This document shows positions 19,052 through 28,624 of a stretch of DNA of 64,000 nucleotides, one piece after another. Source of the stretch: CAVSWT01 sp963746735. Its GTDB lineage: Bacteria > Bacteroidota > Ignavibacteria > Ignavibacteriales > Ignavibacteriaceae. The notes beneath the pieces are model-generated. The model saw only the letters and a program-made list of their open reading frames with translations, had not been told where the DNA came from and did no database searches. Made by a program: the position numbers and the translations under genes. The stretch covers positions 186,001-250,000 of the forward strand of contig CAVVCO010000016.1 in assembly GCA_963746735.1 (NCBI GenBank), read 5' to 3'. The first letter of the stretch is position 1; each line of letters begins with the position of its first letter.

Positions 19052-19817
19052 TAAGTAAACTTTCTAAATTCCAGCTTTTCATTTTATCAAAAGTTACATA
19101 ATCAGTTAAATCAAAGTGAATTGGAGTGACAGATACATAATTATTTCTAATTGCAATCTGGTCTGTTTCTATCTCTGTATCAGTAATCTTTAAGTTACCG
19201 GTTAGCCAATAGTAATCTCTTCCTAATGGATCTTGCCTTTGTTCATAAGTATCATCCCATTTTGATTTACCCTGACGGGTTAAATGAATTCCTTTTATTT
19301 TCTCTTCGGGAGTATCCGGCACATTAACGTTTAACATTGTGCCTAAAGTCAAATCTCTTTCAGCAGTTTCTTTGGCTAACAGTTTTGCAATTTTTGCAGC
19401 AAAAGTAAAATCCTCAACAAGATGATTTGTAACAGAAATTGCTATAGAAGGAACATCCATAATTGCAGCTTCACGTGCTGCTGAAACTGTTCCTGAATAA
19501 ATTAATATTAATTGCGGTATTTGATCCATGATTGATTCCTGAAACCATTAAGATCAGGAGTATCTTTCATAATATTTCTTATACCTATTTTGACACAATC
19601 GGCAGGGAGTACCGTCAATAGCATAACCGAAAAATTTACCATTCTTTTTATATTCAACAATGCGTAATGGAGTTTTCATTGTTATTGCATGTCCAACTGC
19701 ACTTTGTTCATAAAGTGGTGCAACTACTGTAACTTCGCCGATTTCTTTTAATGATTCCGCAAGAGCGTATATTCCCGCTGAATCGATTCCGTCATCATTT
19801 GAAACTAAAATTTTCAA
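19035..19817 (-). CDS. surE: 5'/3'-nucleotidase SurE, with about three frame changes
   Basis: Metal-dependent survival protein that dephosphorylates nucleoside monophosphates. The N-terminus MKILVSNDDGIDSAGIYAL has the metal-binding Asp-Asp pair, and VVAPLYEQSAVGHAIT is a family motif. Three single-base discrepancies follow: an extra G at 19605-19607, an extra A near 19548-19551 and one near 19499-19512. Between them conserved sequence reads ADCVKIGIRNIM, VSGINHGSNTAIN and IYSGTVSAAREA, so the protein is complete (about 258 residues) when repaired. It is the first gene of the minus-strand surE-phzF-VWA-comF operon. Confidence 0.9.
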
Positions 19818-20059
19818 TATAGAGCCCTCACATTGTGATCGCTATGCGATAAAATTTTTTGAATAGGCAATAAATATAATATATAACCTTTTGAGACTCA
19901 ATTAAATGAGATGGTAATAAAACAGTACTTTGAGTTCTCAACTCTATCCACCAAGAAAAGAACATGTAAAGAGATTTCAAGGGGAAAATCATTTAACAAA
20001 AATTTAATCTTAAAATTCGGTAAATTTGCTGTCACATTTTTTAATTAAAAACAGAATTA

Positions 20060-20804
20060 ATGATAATTTTAAAACCTTTGATATTCGAGCAATTCCCGGA
20101 AATAATTTTCGGATTCAACACAAAAATTGGTTTAGATAGAACAGAACCGTATTTTTTTAATTTATCGAAATCAGTAAATGACGAAGAGAAGATGGTTGAT
20201 GAAAATAGAAAAAGTTTTTTTTCGTCATTAAATATTAAGTCTGAAAATATTGTGTATCAAAAACAAATTCACAGCAGCAAGGTTTCGTATGTTTCAAAAG
20301 CTGGCAATATTGGTGAAGGAGATGCATTAATAACAGACAAACCAAATTTAGCTTTAACAATAAGCACAGCAGATTGTACACCGGTTTTTATTTACGACAA
20401 AGAGAATAAAGTAATTGCTGGTGTACATTCCGGCTGGCGCGGAACTGAAAAGAAAATTCTATTTGAAACTTTAAAGAAATTAAAATCGGATTTTAATTCG
20501 CAGCCTGAAAACTTATATGTTTATATAGCTCCTTCAATATCACAAGAAAAATATGAAGTTGGCCCTGAAGTAGCAGAAAAATTTGAAGATAAATATTTAT
20601 TCAGAAGCAAACGGCAAAATATTTTTGGATGTTGCTGGAGTTAACTATGACATTCTAATTAATTTTGGTTTAGAAAAAAGTAATATTCAGTATTCAAAGT
20701 TGTGCAGTTACAAAATGAAAAACCTTCTACATTCATACCGCAGAGATGGCCTTCATTCCGGAAGGTCTTTTGGTGTTATTGCCCTGAAAGAAAAAAATGC
20801 TTAG
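20060..20804 (+). CDS. pgeF: Peptidoglycan editing factor PgeF (YfiH, multicopper-oxidase-like fold), frameshifted
   Basis: The DUF152/YfiH family includes enzymes with purine nucleoside phosphorylase activity and a proposed role in peptidoglycan quality. The zinc ligands are visible: His in VYQKQIHSSKV, Cys in STADCTPVFIYD and His in VIAGVHSGWRGTEKKI. The C-terminal motif HSYRRDGLHSGRSFGVIAL is in a second frame, entered near 20595-20612 after FEDKYL and continuing as SEANGKIFLDVAGVNYDI. The restored length is about 248 residues. The stop overlaps the start of the next gene by 8 bases. Confidence 0.9.
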
Positions 20805-21727
20805 TGAAAGAGTAAAAATATTTTTGTTGTTCAGCTTAATTTGTTTTATCTGGGGTTCAACCTGGATGGCAATAAGAGTTGGATTGGATTCTTTAACGCC
20901 AATGTTTTCTGCGGGAGTGAGGTTTTTCATTGCATCAATTGCAATTCTAATTATCATGAAATTCAGAAAAATTGAAATTCAAAAAGATAAAACTTCAGTT
21001 ATACTTTATTTATTGATGGGAATTTTTTCATTTGTACTTCCTTTTGGATTTGTATATTGGGGCGAACAGTTCGTTCCTTCAGGCTTGTCTTCAGTACTGT
21101 TTGCAGTTTACCCGTTTTTCGTAGCTTTATTCTCATATTTTTTTATTTCATCCGAAACAATTGGCTTTTATAAATTATTAGGAATAATTTTAGGTTTTTC
21201 AGGAATTGTAATTATATTTTCCGATAGTTTTACGCGGTAATTTTTCTTCGTATGTAGTTGGAATGCTTGCGGTTGTTTTAAGCGGAATAATGCAAGCCGG
21301 TATTGCAGTTCTAATTAAGAAATATGGAAAACATTTAGATCCTCTTTCAATGAATTTGGTCCCGATGGCTATTGCTGCTGTTGTTTTGACTATTTATGGG
21401 CTTTTATTTGAAGATACAACTTATTTAAAATTTGATTTAAGCGCCTTATTTTCAATTCTTTATCTTGCAGTATTCGGAAGTGTTGTAACATTTACAACTT
21501 ATTACTGGCTGTTGAAAAGAATGAATATAGTTATGCTTTCGTTGATGGCATTTATTACTCCGATTGTAGCATTAATTCTTGGATGGATAATTTTGAGTGA
21601 AGCATTATCTACACGGCATTTTATCGGGTCAGCTTTGGTGCTAGCCGGATTGCTGACAGCTAATTTTGTCAACATAAAAAAATTAAATAAAGAAAACATT
21701 ATAAAGCAGCAGCCGGTAGAAACTTAA
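20797..21727 (+). CDS. EamA/DMT-family transporter, frameshifted
   Basis: An inner-membrane drug/metabolite-type exporter built from two EamA repeats with about ten transmembrane helices. The first repeat begins FSLICFIWGSTWMAIRVGLD and includes GLSSVLFAVYPFFVALFSYF. The second begins SSYVVGMLAVVLSGIMQAG and contains VTFTTYYWLLKR and FITPIVALILGW. The first frame stops at 21240 just after FSDSFTR; the second frame reads RGNFSSYVVGM through the same spot, so one base is wrong near 21225-21236. The repaired protein has about 310 residues. Substrate unknown. Confidence 0.9.
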
Positions 21728-21753
21728 AACAAAAATAAATCTGAAAGTAATTA

Positions 21754-22122
21754 ATGATAAATATTATTCGAATTAAGAAAGCTGCATTTTATGCTTATCA
21801 TGGTGTGTTATCCGAAGAACAAAGCGTAGGTGGAAAATTTGAAGCAGATGTAGATATTTACACAGATTTTTCTGAAGCGGCTTTAAAAGATAGTTTGAAG
21901 CAAACAATAAATTACGATAAAGTTTATAAGTTCATGTACCAATTAGCTCTAGAACAAAAATATTATTTAATTGAATCATTAGCGATGAAGATTGCAAATG
22001 AGCTTCTGGCAAAATTTGAAGCTATTGAAAAAGTTGCTGTAAGAGTGCGAAAGCATAATCCTCCACTTGGAGGTATGGTTGATTTTGTTGAGGCAGAAGT
22101 TATAAAAGAAAGAAATGATTAA
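21754..22122 (+). CDS. folB: Dihydroneopterin aldolase
   Basis: Splits dihydroneopterin to 6-hydroxymethyl-dihydropterin and glycolaldehyde in folate synthesis. The 122-residue protein shows the family pattern AFYAYHGVLSEEQSVGGKFEADV, with the catalytic glutamate at residue 22, NYDKVYK, LIESLAMKIANELL and the catalytic lysine in VRVRKHNPPLGG. It is followed after 15 bases by folK, the next enzyme of the pathway, so the two form a folate pair. Confidence 0.95.
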   Translation: MINIIRIKKAAFYAYHGVLSEEQSVGGKFEADVDIYTDFSEAALKDSLKQTINYDKVYKFMYQLALEQKYYLIESLAMKIANELLAKFEAIEKVAVRVRKHNPPLGGMVDFVEAEVIKERND

Positions 22123-22137
22123 CATTAAAGGTGAATA

Positions 22138-22593
22138 ATTAAAAACGTTGTTTACATAGCATTAGGTTCAAACAAAGGTGACAAATTAAAAAATCTGCGG
22201 GCGGCCATAGATAGTATAAATAATCATGAAAAAACTTCTGTAGAAAAAGTTTCTTCTGTTTATGAAACCGAACCTTATGGAGTTAAAGATCAGGAAAATT
22301 TTTATAATGCTGCTGCAAAAATAAAAACAGATTATGATTTGGTTCAACTTTTTTATTTCTTAAAATCAATTGAAATGGATTTGGGAAGAATTGAAAAAGA
22401 AAAATGGGGGCCAAGAGAAATTGATTTGGATATCCTTTTTTTCAACAATATAGTTTATCACGATGAAGTTTTGGATGTCCCTCATGCTGAATTGGAAAAG
22501 AGAGACTTTGTGCTTGTTCCTTTGTGTGAAATAGAAAAGGAAATTGTTCACCCGGTTTCTCATAAAAAAATATGCGAAATTCAATTAAAATAA
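22138..22593 (+). CDS. folK: HPPK: hydroxymethyl-dihydropterin pyrophosphokinase (no canonical start codon)
   Basis: Transfers pyrophosphate from ATP to 6-hydroxymethyl-dihydropterin. The frame reads VVYIALGSNKGDKLKNLRAA near the start, then SSVYETEPYGVKDQENFYNAA and the signature KWGPREIDLDILFFNNI. These are all family motifs over a normal length of about 151 residues. No ATG, GTG or TTG lies ahead of the conserved N-terminus in this frame. The only suitable codon is ATT at 22138, 3 bases after AGGTGA. Either a rare ATT start is used or one base is missing; an added G after ATT would create TTG at normal spacing. The first canonical in-frame start (22339) would cut away the active site. Confidence 0.88.
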   Translation: MKNVVYIALGSNKGDKLKNLRAAIDSINNHEKTSVEKVSSVYETEPYGVKDQENFYNAAAKIKTDYDLVQLFYFLKSIEMDLGRIEKEKWGPREIDLDILFFNNIVYHDEVLDVPHAELEKRDFVLVPLCEIEKEIVHPVSHKKICEIQLK

Positions 22594-22653
22594 AATTGAA
22601 AAACATATTATTAAAAAAATACAAGAATCAATATTTAATTAGACGGAAATACA

Positions 22654-23310
22654 TTGAGCGAAATCAACGAAGTAAAATATGTAGCTATCGAGGGCGTAAT
22701 AGGTGCAGGCAAAACTTCTTTAGCTAAAAAGCTTAAAGAAAGATTAAATGCCGATTTGATTGTTGAACAATTTGAAACAAACCCATTTCTCGAAAAGTTT
22801 TATTTGGATAGAAAACGATTTGCTTTTCAAACCCAGATGTTTTTCTTAATTAACCGTTTTAAGCAGCAGCAGGAATTGAATCAAGAAAATTTATTTACCG
22901 ATTATTACGTGTGCGACTATATATTTGATAAAGATAGAATTTTTGCTTATTTAAATCTAAGCGGCGAAGAATTGAAATTGTATGAATCAATTTTTCCTTT
23001 GCTGGCGCGTTCTTTAAGAAAGCCGGATCTAGTTGTCTATCTTCAATCGAGTGTTGATAGGCTAATGTTTAATATTAAAAAACGCAGCAGAAGAATTGAA
23101 CGGAATTTAACACGGAGTTATATTGAAGAATTAAGTGAAGCATACAATCATTTTTTCTTTAGATATACAAATACTCCGCTTTTAATTGTTAATTCTACAG
23201 AAATTGATTTTGTGAATAGCGATGATGATTTTGAAGAATTATTTAAACAAATATTCAGAGAGGACAGAGCATTTACTGAATATTTTAAACCTGAAGCAAA
23301 GAGATTATAA
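22654..23310 (+). CDS. Deoxynucleoside kinase (dGK/dAK type)
   Basis: Phosphorylates deoxynucleosides for salvage. It starts at TTG; 218 residues. The P-loop is IEGVIGAGKTSLAKKL (residues 13-28), followed by the substrate region VEQFETNPFLEKFY and RFAFQTQMFFLINRFKQQ. The DYIFDKDRIFAYLNL segment contains the conserved D(R/K)-type motif, and the lid is RSRRIERNLTRSYIEEL. The family is common in Bacteroidetes-type genomes next to folK, as here. The exact base preference cannot be told from the sequence. Confidence 0.9.
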   Translation: MSEINEVKYVAIEGVIGAGKTSLAKKLKERLNADLIVEQFETNPFLEKFYLDRKRFAFQTQMFFLINRFKQQQELNQENLFTDYYVCDYIFDKDRIFAYLNLSGEELKLYESIFPLLARSLRKPDLVVYLQSSVDRLMFNIKKRSRRIERNLTRSYIEELSEAYNHFFFRYTNTPLLIVNSTEIDFVNSDDDFEELFKQIFREDRAFTEYFKPEAKRL

Positions 23311-23315
23311 AAATA

Positions 23316-23516
23316 ATGTTAAAGCTAGTTTTATACCTTATTTTATTTTATTTCGTAATTAGAATTATAAGATTAGTAAAGTACTATCTTACTTCAACAA
23401 AAGATGAACAAACGAACATTAAGGGAAATCCTCCGGTAAAATCGAAGTTCGAAAATGTTGAAGAAGCAGATTTTAAGGAAATTAAATCTGATTCCGAAAA
23501 TCAAAATAAAAATTAA
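23316..23516 (+). CDS. Small single-span membrane protein
   Basis: 66 residues: one N-terminal transmembrane helix (LVLYLILFYFVIRIIRLV) followed by a basic stretch and an acidic, soluble tail. The layout resembles the small DUF4834-type membrane proteins of Bacteroidetes, but the match is by pattern only. It begins 5 bases after the kinase stop and ends 9 bases before the GT9 gene, so it is an operon member. Function unknown. Confidence 0.7.
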   Translation: MLKLVLYLILFYFVIRIIRLVKYYLTSTKDEQTNIKGNPPVKSKFENVEEADFKEIKSDSENQNKN

Positions 23517-23525
23517 TTGAACTGA

Positions 23526-24635
23526 ATGGCAGAAAAGAATATTTTTTCCCGAATTGTTAATAACATCATAAAAAAAATTCTTTCCGTTCCTGAAAATTCC
23601 AGTCTTGACATCGGCAACCCTAAAAATATTTTAATTGTTAGGCAGCATAACCAGCTGGGTGATTTGTTAGCCGGTGTTTCTTTATTCCGTGCCTTAAAAG
23701 AAAAATTTCCCGAATCAAAAATCACATTGATTGTCAGTCCATTTAACTCACCCGGTTTAATTAAAAATAAATTTATTGATAGGATATTCATTTTCGATAA
23801 GAAAAAAATTTTTAATCCTGAATACTTCTCCAAATTTTATAAGCTGCTTAAAGAAGAATATGATGTTGTAATTGTTCCGGTTGTTGTTTCAATTTCGTTT
23901 ACAAGTAATTTGATTGCAAGATTTTCTAATTCAAAGATAAGGATTGGCGCTAAATCGCTGGATGGGAAAATTAATTCCAGTGCCTTTTTATTTGATAGGC
24001 GTGTTAATATCGATTGGAGAAAGCATCCTGATTCAAATGTTTCCGAAAGGAGTTTGGATATAATAAGGCCTTTTGGAATCAATACTCAAAATTATAGGTC
24101 CGAAATTACTTTTGATGAAGAAGATTTAAAAGTTGCCGCTGATTTTATTCAAACCATTAAAAAAGATAAAGATGGAATTTTAATTGGATTACATGTCGGA
24201 GCAGGAAAAGTTCCTAATCGATGGTCGCTTGATAAATATGCGGTATTGATGAAGCAGATTAAAGAAAAGTATAATTCTGTTTTTTATTTAACAGGAAGCA
24301 ATGCTGATAAAGAGGATATAAATTATTTAAGAAATAAACTTAAGTTTGATGTTGGATTATTTATTAATAAAAAGATTCCGGAAGTTGCTGCGTTAATTTC
24401 ATTGTCGCATCTTTTTATTTCCAATGATACCGGGATAATGCATGTTGCCGGGACAACTGAAACTCCGCAAGTTTCTATTTTCGGACCAACAAATCCATTT
24501 AATTGGGCGCCAATTGGCCCTAACAAATATTTTATTCGAAGATCAGAATTGATTGATGATGTATCCGTTGCTGACGTTTTTCATATATGCGAAATACTTT
24601 TAACTAATAAAAGAAGTAGTGAATTCATTGCCTAG
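23526..24635 (+). CDS. Glycosyltransferase family 9 (heptosyltransferase-like)
   Basis: GT9 enzymes add heptose or similar sugars to lipopolysaccharide at the inner membrane. The 369-residue GT-B protein has the family features: ILIVRQHNQLGDLLAGVSLFRAL at the N-terminus, HVGAGKVPNRWSLDKYA at the start of the donor domain, and FISNDTGIMHVAGTTETPQ with SIFGPTNPFNWAP as the donor-binding region. The end overlaps the Ppx/GppA gene by 17 bases. The acceptor cannot be told; no other LPS core genes are adjacent. Confidence 0.9.
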   Translation: MAEKNIFSRIVNNIIKKILSVPENSSLDIGNPKNILIVRQHNQLGDLLAGVSLFRALKEKFPESKITLIVSPFNSPGLIKNKFIDRIFIFDKKKIFNPEYFSKFYKLLKEEYDVVIVPVVVSISFTSNLIARFSNSKIRIGAKSLDGKINSSAFLFDRRVNIDWRKHPDSNVSERSLDIIRPFGINTQNYRSEITFDEEDLKVAADFIQTIKKDKDGILIGLHVGAGKVPNRWSLDKYAVLMKQIKEKYNSVFYLTGSNADKEDINYLRNKLKFDVGLFINKKIPEVAALISLSHLFISNDTGIMHVAGTTETPQVSIFGPTNPFNWAPIGPNKYFIRRSELIDDVSVADVFHICEILLTNKRSSEFIA

Positions 24636-25575
24636 AAAATATTTATCCGCTCTTGATATCGGGACAAACTCTTTTCATTTAATAATTGTTGAAGTTCTTG
24701 AAGGACACCAGTTTAAAATCGTAGATCGTGAAAGAGAAGTAATTAGATTAGCTTCTCACAAAGGCAGCGGGTTATCTTTTATTACTGATGAGGAAATAGA
24801 AAATGCAATTAGAGCAATAAAAAAATTCAAAAAGGTTTCTGATAAATATGGTACAGAAATAAATGCAATTGCAACAAGTGCGGTGAGAGAATCTGAAAAT
24901 AAAGATGATTTTATTTTAAAAGTATACGGTGCAACGGGAGTTTTAATTAAAACAATTGAAGGCAGAAAAGAAGCTGAACTTATATATAAAGGTGCAGCAA
25001 AAGCACTTTCATTAAACGACAAAAAAGTATTATGCATTGATATTGGCGGCGGAAGCACTGAATTTATTTTTGCAACAAATGGAGAGATTATTTTTGCGGA
25101 AAGTGTAAAAATTGGAGCAGTAAGATTAGCCAAAAAATTCTTCCCGAATTTTGAGACTAATCCTTCAACCTTGAAAGAATGTGAAGATTATATTACAGAA
25201 TTAATTTCGTCTAATAATAAAATTCAGTTTAATGTAGATTATGATTTGGTAGTTGGTAGTTCAGGCACTATTCAATCTACCGCAAGAATGATCAATTTTA
25301 TGCATCAGAACAAAGTAATTAATATTATAAACGGATTTAAATTTTCTAAACATGATTTTGATGAAATTTCAAAAGAAATATTTCCTTTGGCTAATTCAAA
25401 AGAAAGATTAAAGATAAAAGGGCTTGAACAAAAACGTGCTGATGTAATTCCAGCCGGTTTACTTATTTTAAAAAAAGCTTTTGAGTTGTTTAATTTTAAT
25501 GAAATTCAAGTTTCGGAATTTGCACTTAGAGAAGGGATAATTCTTGCGTTATTGGAACATGGAAATTTAAATTAA
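24619..25575 (+). CDS. Ppx/GppA-family exopolyphosphatase / pppGpp phosphatase
   Basis: An actin-fold hydrolase that removes terminal phosphate from polyphosphate or pppGpp. The 318-residue protein consists of the two-domain core without the C-terminal HD domain of the long Ppx form. Visible motifs are SALDIGTNSFHLIIVE (phosphate 1 loop), ATSAVRESENKDDF, CIDIGGGSTEFIF (phosphate 2 loop) and VVGSSGTIQS. The GTG at 24619 gives 4 extra residues ahead of an in-frame TTG at 24628; either could be used. Which of the two substrates is used is not determinable here. Confidence 0.9.
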   Translation: MNSLPRKYLSALDIGTNSFHLIIVEVLEGHQFKIVDREREVIRLASHKGSGLSFITDEEIENAIRAIKKFKKVSDKYGTEINAIATSAVRESENKDDFILKVYGATGVLIKTIEGRKEAELIYKGAAKALSLNDKKVLCIDIGGGSTEFIFATNGEIIFAESVKIGAVRLAKKFFPNFETNPSTLKECEDYITELISSNNKIQFNVDYDLVVGSSGTIQSTARMINFMHQNKVINIINGFKFSKHDFDEISKEIFPLANSKERLKIKGLEQKRADVIPAGLLILKKAFELFNFNEIQVSEFALREGIILALLEHGNLN

Positions 25576-25685
25576 ATCACATTTTAAAATTAGATTTAGC
25601 AAAAAATCAGCCTCCATGGATGACCTTTCACCTTTCAAGATTCTCTATTCATAAGTATATTTACAATTCAATTTTAAAGAGATAA

Positions 25686-27479
25686 ATGAAAAATATTAGA
25701 AACTTCTGCATAGTTGCGCACATTGATCACGGTAAATCAACTATAGCTGATTGTCTTTTGGAGACAACCGGAACAGTAAGTCAAAGAGAGGCTAAAGCAC
25801 AAGTTTTAGATGATTTGGAACTTGAACGTGAAAGAGGTATTACAATAAAGTCACATGCTATCCAGATGAAATATAAAGCAAGTGACAAACAAATCTATAC
25901 ATTAAATTTAATTGATACTCCCGGACATGTTGATTTCTCTTACGAGGTTTCCCGCTCACTTGCCGCTTGTGAAGGAGCTATTCTAGTTGTTGATGCTGCT
26001 CAGGGAGTTGAGGCTCAGACAATTAGTAATTTGTATTTAGCAATAGACGCCGGTTTAGAAATTATTCCTGTTATAAATAAAATTGATCTTCCAAGTGCTG
26101 AAGTTGAAAAAGTAAAAGGACAAATTATTGATTTAATTGGGTGTGAGGATAATGAAATTCTTTTAGCGAGTGCAAAAACTAAAATTGGCATAGTTGAAAT
26201 ATTGGAAAGAGTTGTAAAAAAGATTCCGCCTCCCAAAGGTGATCCAGAACTTCCTCTTCAGGCATTAATTTTTGATTCAAAGTTTGATGCCTTTAGAGGT
26301 GCTATCGCTTTTATAAGACTTGTCAATGGTAAATTAAAAACCAACGACAAAATCAGATTTATGGTAGTTGATAAAGAATTTGAAGCTGAAGAAATTGGAG
26401 TGTTAGGTCTACAAAAAGTTAAAACAAACGAATTAGAAGCCGGGAATGTTGGTTATTTAATTGCTGGAATTAAAGATGTCCGGGATGCAAAAGTTGGAGA
26501 TACTGTAACACATACAAAAGGAGGGGCTGTAAAACCATTACCGGGTTATAAGGATGTTAAGCCGATGGTTTACAGCGGCCTTTATCCAACAGACAGTGAT
26601 GATTTTGAAAGTCTGAGAGATGCACTTGAAAAATTTAAATTGAATGATTCAGCTCTTATTTATCAGCCGGAAACTTCTGCTGCTTTGGGTTTTGGATTTA
26701 GATGCGGGTTCCTTGGACTTTTACACATGGAAATTGTCCAGGAAAGATTGTTGATAGAGCATAATCAATCAATTATCACAACATTGCCTAACGTTGAGTA
26801 TTATGTTTATAAAAAGAACGGTGAAAAGATTGTTGTTGATAACCCTGCATTCATGCCTGCTATTGGTGATATTGAACGTATTGAAGAACCTTATATAAAA
26901 GCGCAAATCGTATGTCCTAGCGAATATGTTGGAAATATTATGAAACTGGCGATTGATAAACGCGGCACCTATAAAAATACAACATATATTGATCCGACAA
27001 GAGCAGATATTTCTTTTGAATTCCCATTGTCAGAAATCATTTTTGATTTTTACGATAAACTTAAATCAACCACTCGTGGCTATGCATCATTTGATTATGA
27101 ATATATTGGTTACAGGGAATCCGATTTGGTTAAATTAGACATTCTTTTAAATAGTGAGCCTGTTGATGCGCTTTCAATGATAGTCCACAGAAGCAAGTCT
27201 TATGATTGGGGAAGAAAAGTTTGCAGTAAGCTTAAAGACTTAATCCCTCGTCAAATGTTTGAAATTGGAATACAGGCTGCTGTCGGCTCAAAAGTAATTT
27301 CAAAATCGGTAGTTAAAGCATTGAGAAAAAATGTATTGGCAAAATGTTACGGAGGAGACATTTCACGAAAAAGAAAACTTCTTGAAAAACAAAAAGAAGG
27401 CAAGAAAAGAATGAAACAGGTTGGAAATGTTGAAATCCCTCAAGAAGCTTTTTTAGCTGTTTTACAAATAGATGAGTAG
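25686..27479 (+). CDS. lepA: Elongation factor 4 (LepA)
   Basis: Ribosome-bound translational GTPase that acts on stalled or assembling ribosomes. The protein has 597 residues, as usual. The G-domain motifs are AHIDHGKSTIAD (P-loop), ERGITIKSHAIQM (switch I), DTPGHVDFSYEVSRSL and NKIDLPSA. The C-terminal LepA-specific domain has GGDISRKRKLLEKQKEGKKRMKQ. It is followed after 10 bases by lepB, the classical lepA-lepB pairing. It looks intact. Confidence 0.98.
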   Translation: MKNIRNFCIVAHIDHGKSTIADCLLETTGTVSQREAKAQVLDDLELERERGITIKSHAIQMKYKASDKQIYTLNLIDTPGHVDFSYEVSRSLAACEGAILVVDAAQGVEAQTISNLYLAIDAGLEIIPVINKIDLPSAEVEKVKGQIIDLIGCEDNEILLASAKTKIGIVEILERVVKKIPPPKGDPELPLQALIFDSKFDAFRGAIAFIRLVNGKLKTNDKIRFMVVDKEFEAEEIGVLGLQKVKTNELEAGNVGYLIAGIKDVRDAKVGDTVTHTKGGAVKPLPGYKDVKPMVYSGLYPTDSDDFESLRDALEKFKLNDSALIYQPETSAALGFGFRCGFLGLLHMEIVQERLLIEHNQSIITTLPNVEYYVYKKNGEKIVVDNPAFMPAIGDIERIEEPYIKAQIVCPSEYVGNIMKLAIDKRGTYKNTTYIDPTRADISFEFPLSEIIFDFYDKLKSTTRGYASFDYEYIGYRESDLVKLDILLNSEPVDALSMIVHRSKSYDWGRKVCSKLKDLIPRQMFEIGIQAAVGSKVISKSVVKALRKNVLAKCYGGDISRKRKLLEKQKEGKKRMKQVGNVEIPQEAFLAVLQIDE

Positions 27480-27489
27480 GTTACTTTAA

Positions 27490-28413
27490 TTGAAAGAGAA
27501 TATTTCAAATGAAATAAATGGGGAGGGCAATTCATCAAAAAAAAATTCTCTTTTCAATTTCAAACTAAAACGAATTTTAAAAATATTTTTTATTGCATTA
27601 ACTCTATCAGTAATATTTAAAGCTTTTTTAGTTGACGCTTACCAAATACCAACAGGGTCTATGAAAGACACATTACTTGTTGGTGATTACATATTTGTAA
27701 ATAAAGTAGCATATTCATTTTCCACACCCAAAACTTTACCTTTAATAGGAATTAAAATCCCTTGGTTAACTATCATTAATTTTAGCAAGCCTAAAAGAAA
27801 TGATGTTATAGTTTTTGATCATCCTGGATTTTTTAAGAATGAAGATCCTTATATCCATTCAAGATTGATTAAACGTATAATTGGATTGCCCGGGGATACT
27901 GTATTAATTAACAATAATGAAGTTTATATTAATAATGTAAAATTAACTTATCCTCCAAATGCAATTATTGATACAACAAATTTGATTGAAAAAAAATTTT
28001 ACGACAAAAATATTTTATCATTTGGAAATGAATGGAACAAGGGTAACTATGGACCTGTTGTAGTTCCTTATAAAGGATTAAAAATAAAATTAAGCCCCAA
28101 AAATATTAAATATTGGAAACTTTTAATTGATAATGAACTTAGTAAAAAGGCGGTTAGAGAAGAGGGGACTGTAATTACAATTGAAGACAAGCCGGTAGAA
28201 ACTTACACAATCCATGATAATTATTATTTTGTATTAGGAGATAATAGAAATAATAGTGTTGACAGCCGTTTTTGGGGCTTTGTTCCTTCAAATTTTATTA
28301 TCGGCAAAGCTGAAATTATATATTGGTCGTTTGAGCCTTACCAAAAAAATATTGGGATAGGATCTTTTATAAAATCTGTAAGATTTAATAGAATTTTCAA
28401 TAATATAAATTAA
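27490..28413 (+). CDS. lepB: Signal peptidase I
   Basis: Inner-membrane protease that removes signal peptides from exported proteins. It starts at TTG, with one transmembrane helix (about 30-50). The catalytic serine is in YQIPTGSMKDTL (Ser57) and the lysine in RLIKRIIGLPGD (Lys128). The C-terminal box is LGDNRNNSVDSRFWGFVP. Its 307 residues include a longer insertion between boxes D and E (about residues 150-235) than in the shortest forms, as is common in Bacteroidetes. Together with lepA it forms a two-gene unit. Confidence 0.96.
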   Translation: MKENISNEINGEGNSSKKNSLFNFKLKRILKIFFIALTLSVIFKAFLVDAYQIPTGSMKDTLLVGDYIFVNKVAYSFSTPKTLPLIGIKIPWLTIINFSKPKRNDVIVFDHPGFFKNEDPYIHSRLIKRIIGLPGDTVLINNNEVYINNVKLTYPPNAIIDTTNLIEKKFYDKNILSFGNEWNKGNYGPVVVPYKGLKIKLSPKNIKYWKLLIDNELSKKAVREEGTVITIEDKPVETYTIHDNYYFVLGDNRNNSVDSRFWGFVPSNFIIGKAEIIYWSFEPYQKNIGIGSFIKSVRFNRIFNNIN

Positions 28414-28624
28414 ATTAATTATTTTTTTAGAAATTTTGTAAAATTAAACTATATTTATACTATAATATTTCATTTTGTGTTGATTGGTATTGTAATTAAC
28501 CTTAAAGTAGAGTGTCATACTTGGTGTTAGTTACATAACATTAGATACTAACTTTTTTCTCTATATTCACTCCCGTATTCTTAAATTTTGTCCTATTTAT
28601 TTAATATTTCTAAGTATCGATATT

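Noticed and set aside
19839..19860. Short ATCGC/GCGAT hairpin followed by a T-run between surE and pgeF
   Set aside because: The stem is only 5 bp with a 3-base loop, and it lies between divergent gene starts, where no terminator is expected.
28414..28624. Riboswitch or small RNA before the LVIVD gene
   Set aside because: The 211-base gap is AT-rich without a strong hairpin or known riboswitch motif. It probably holds only a promoter that could not be pinpointed.
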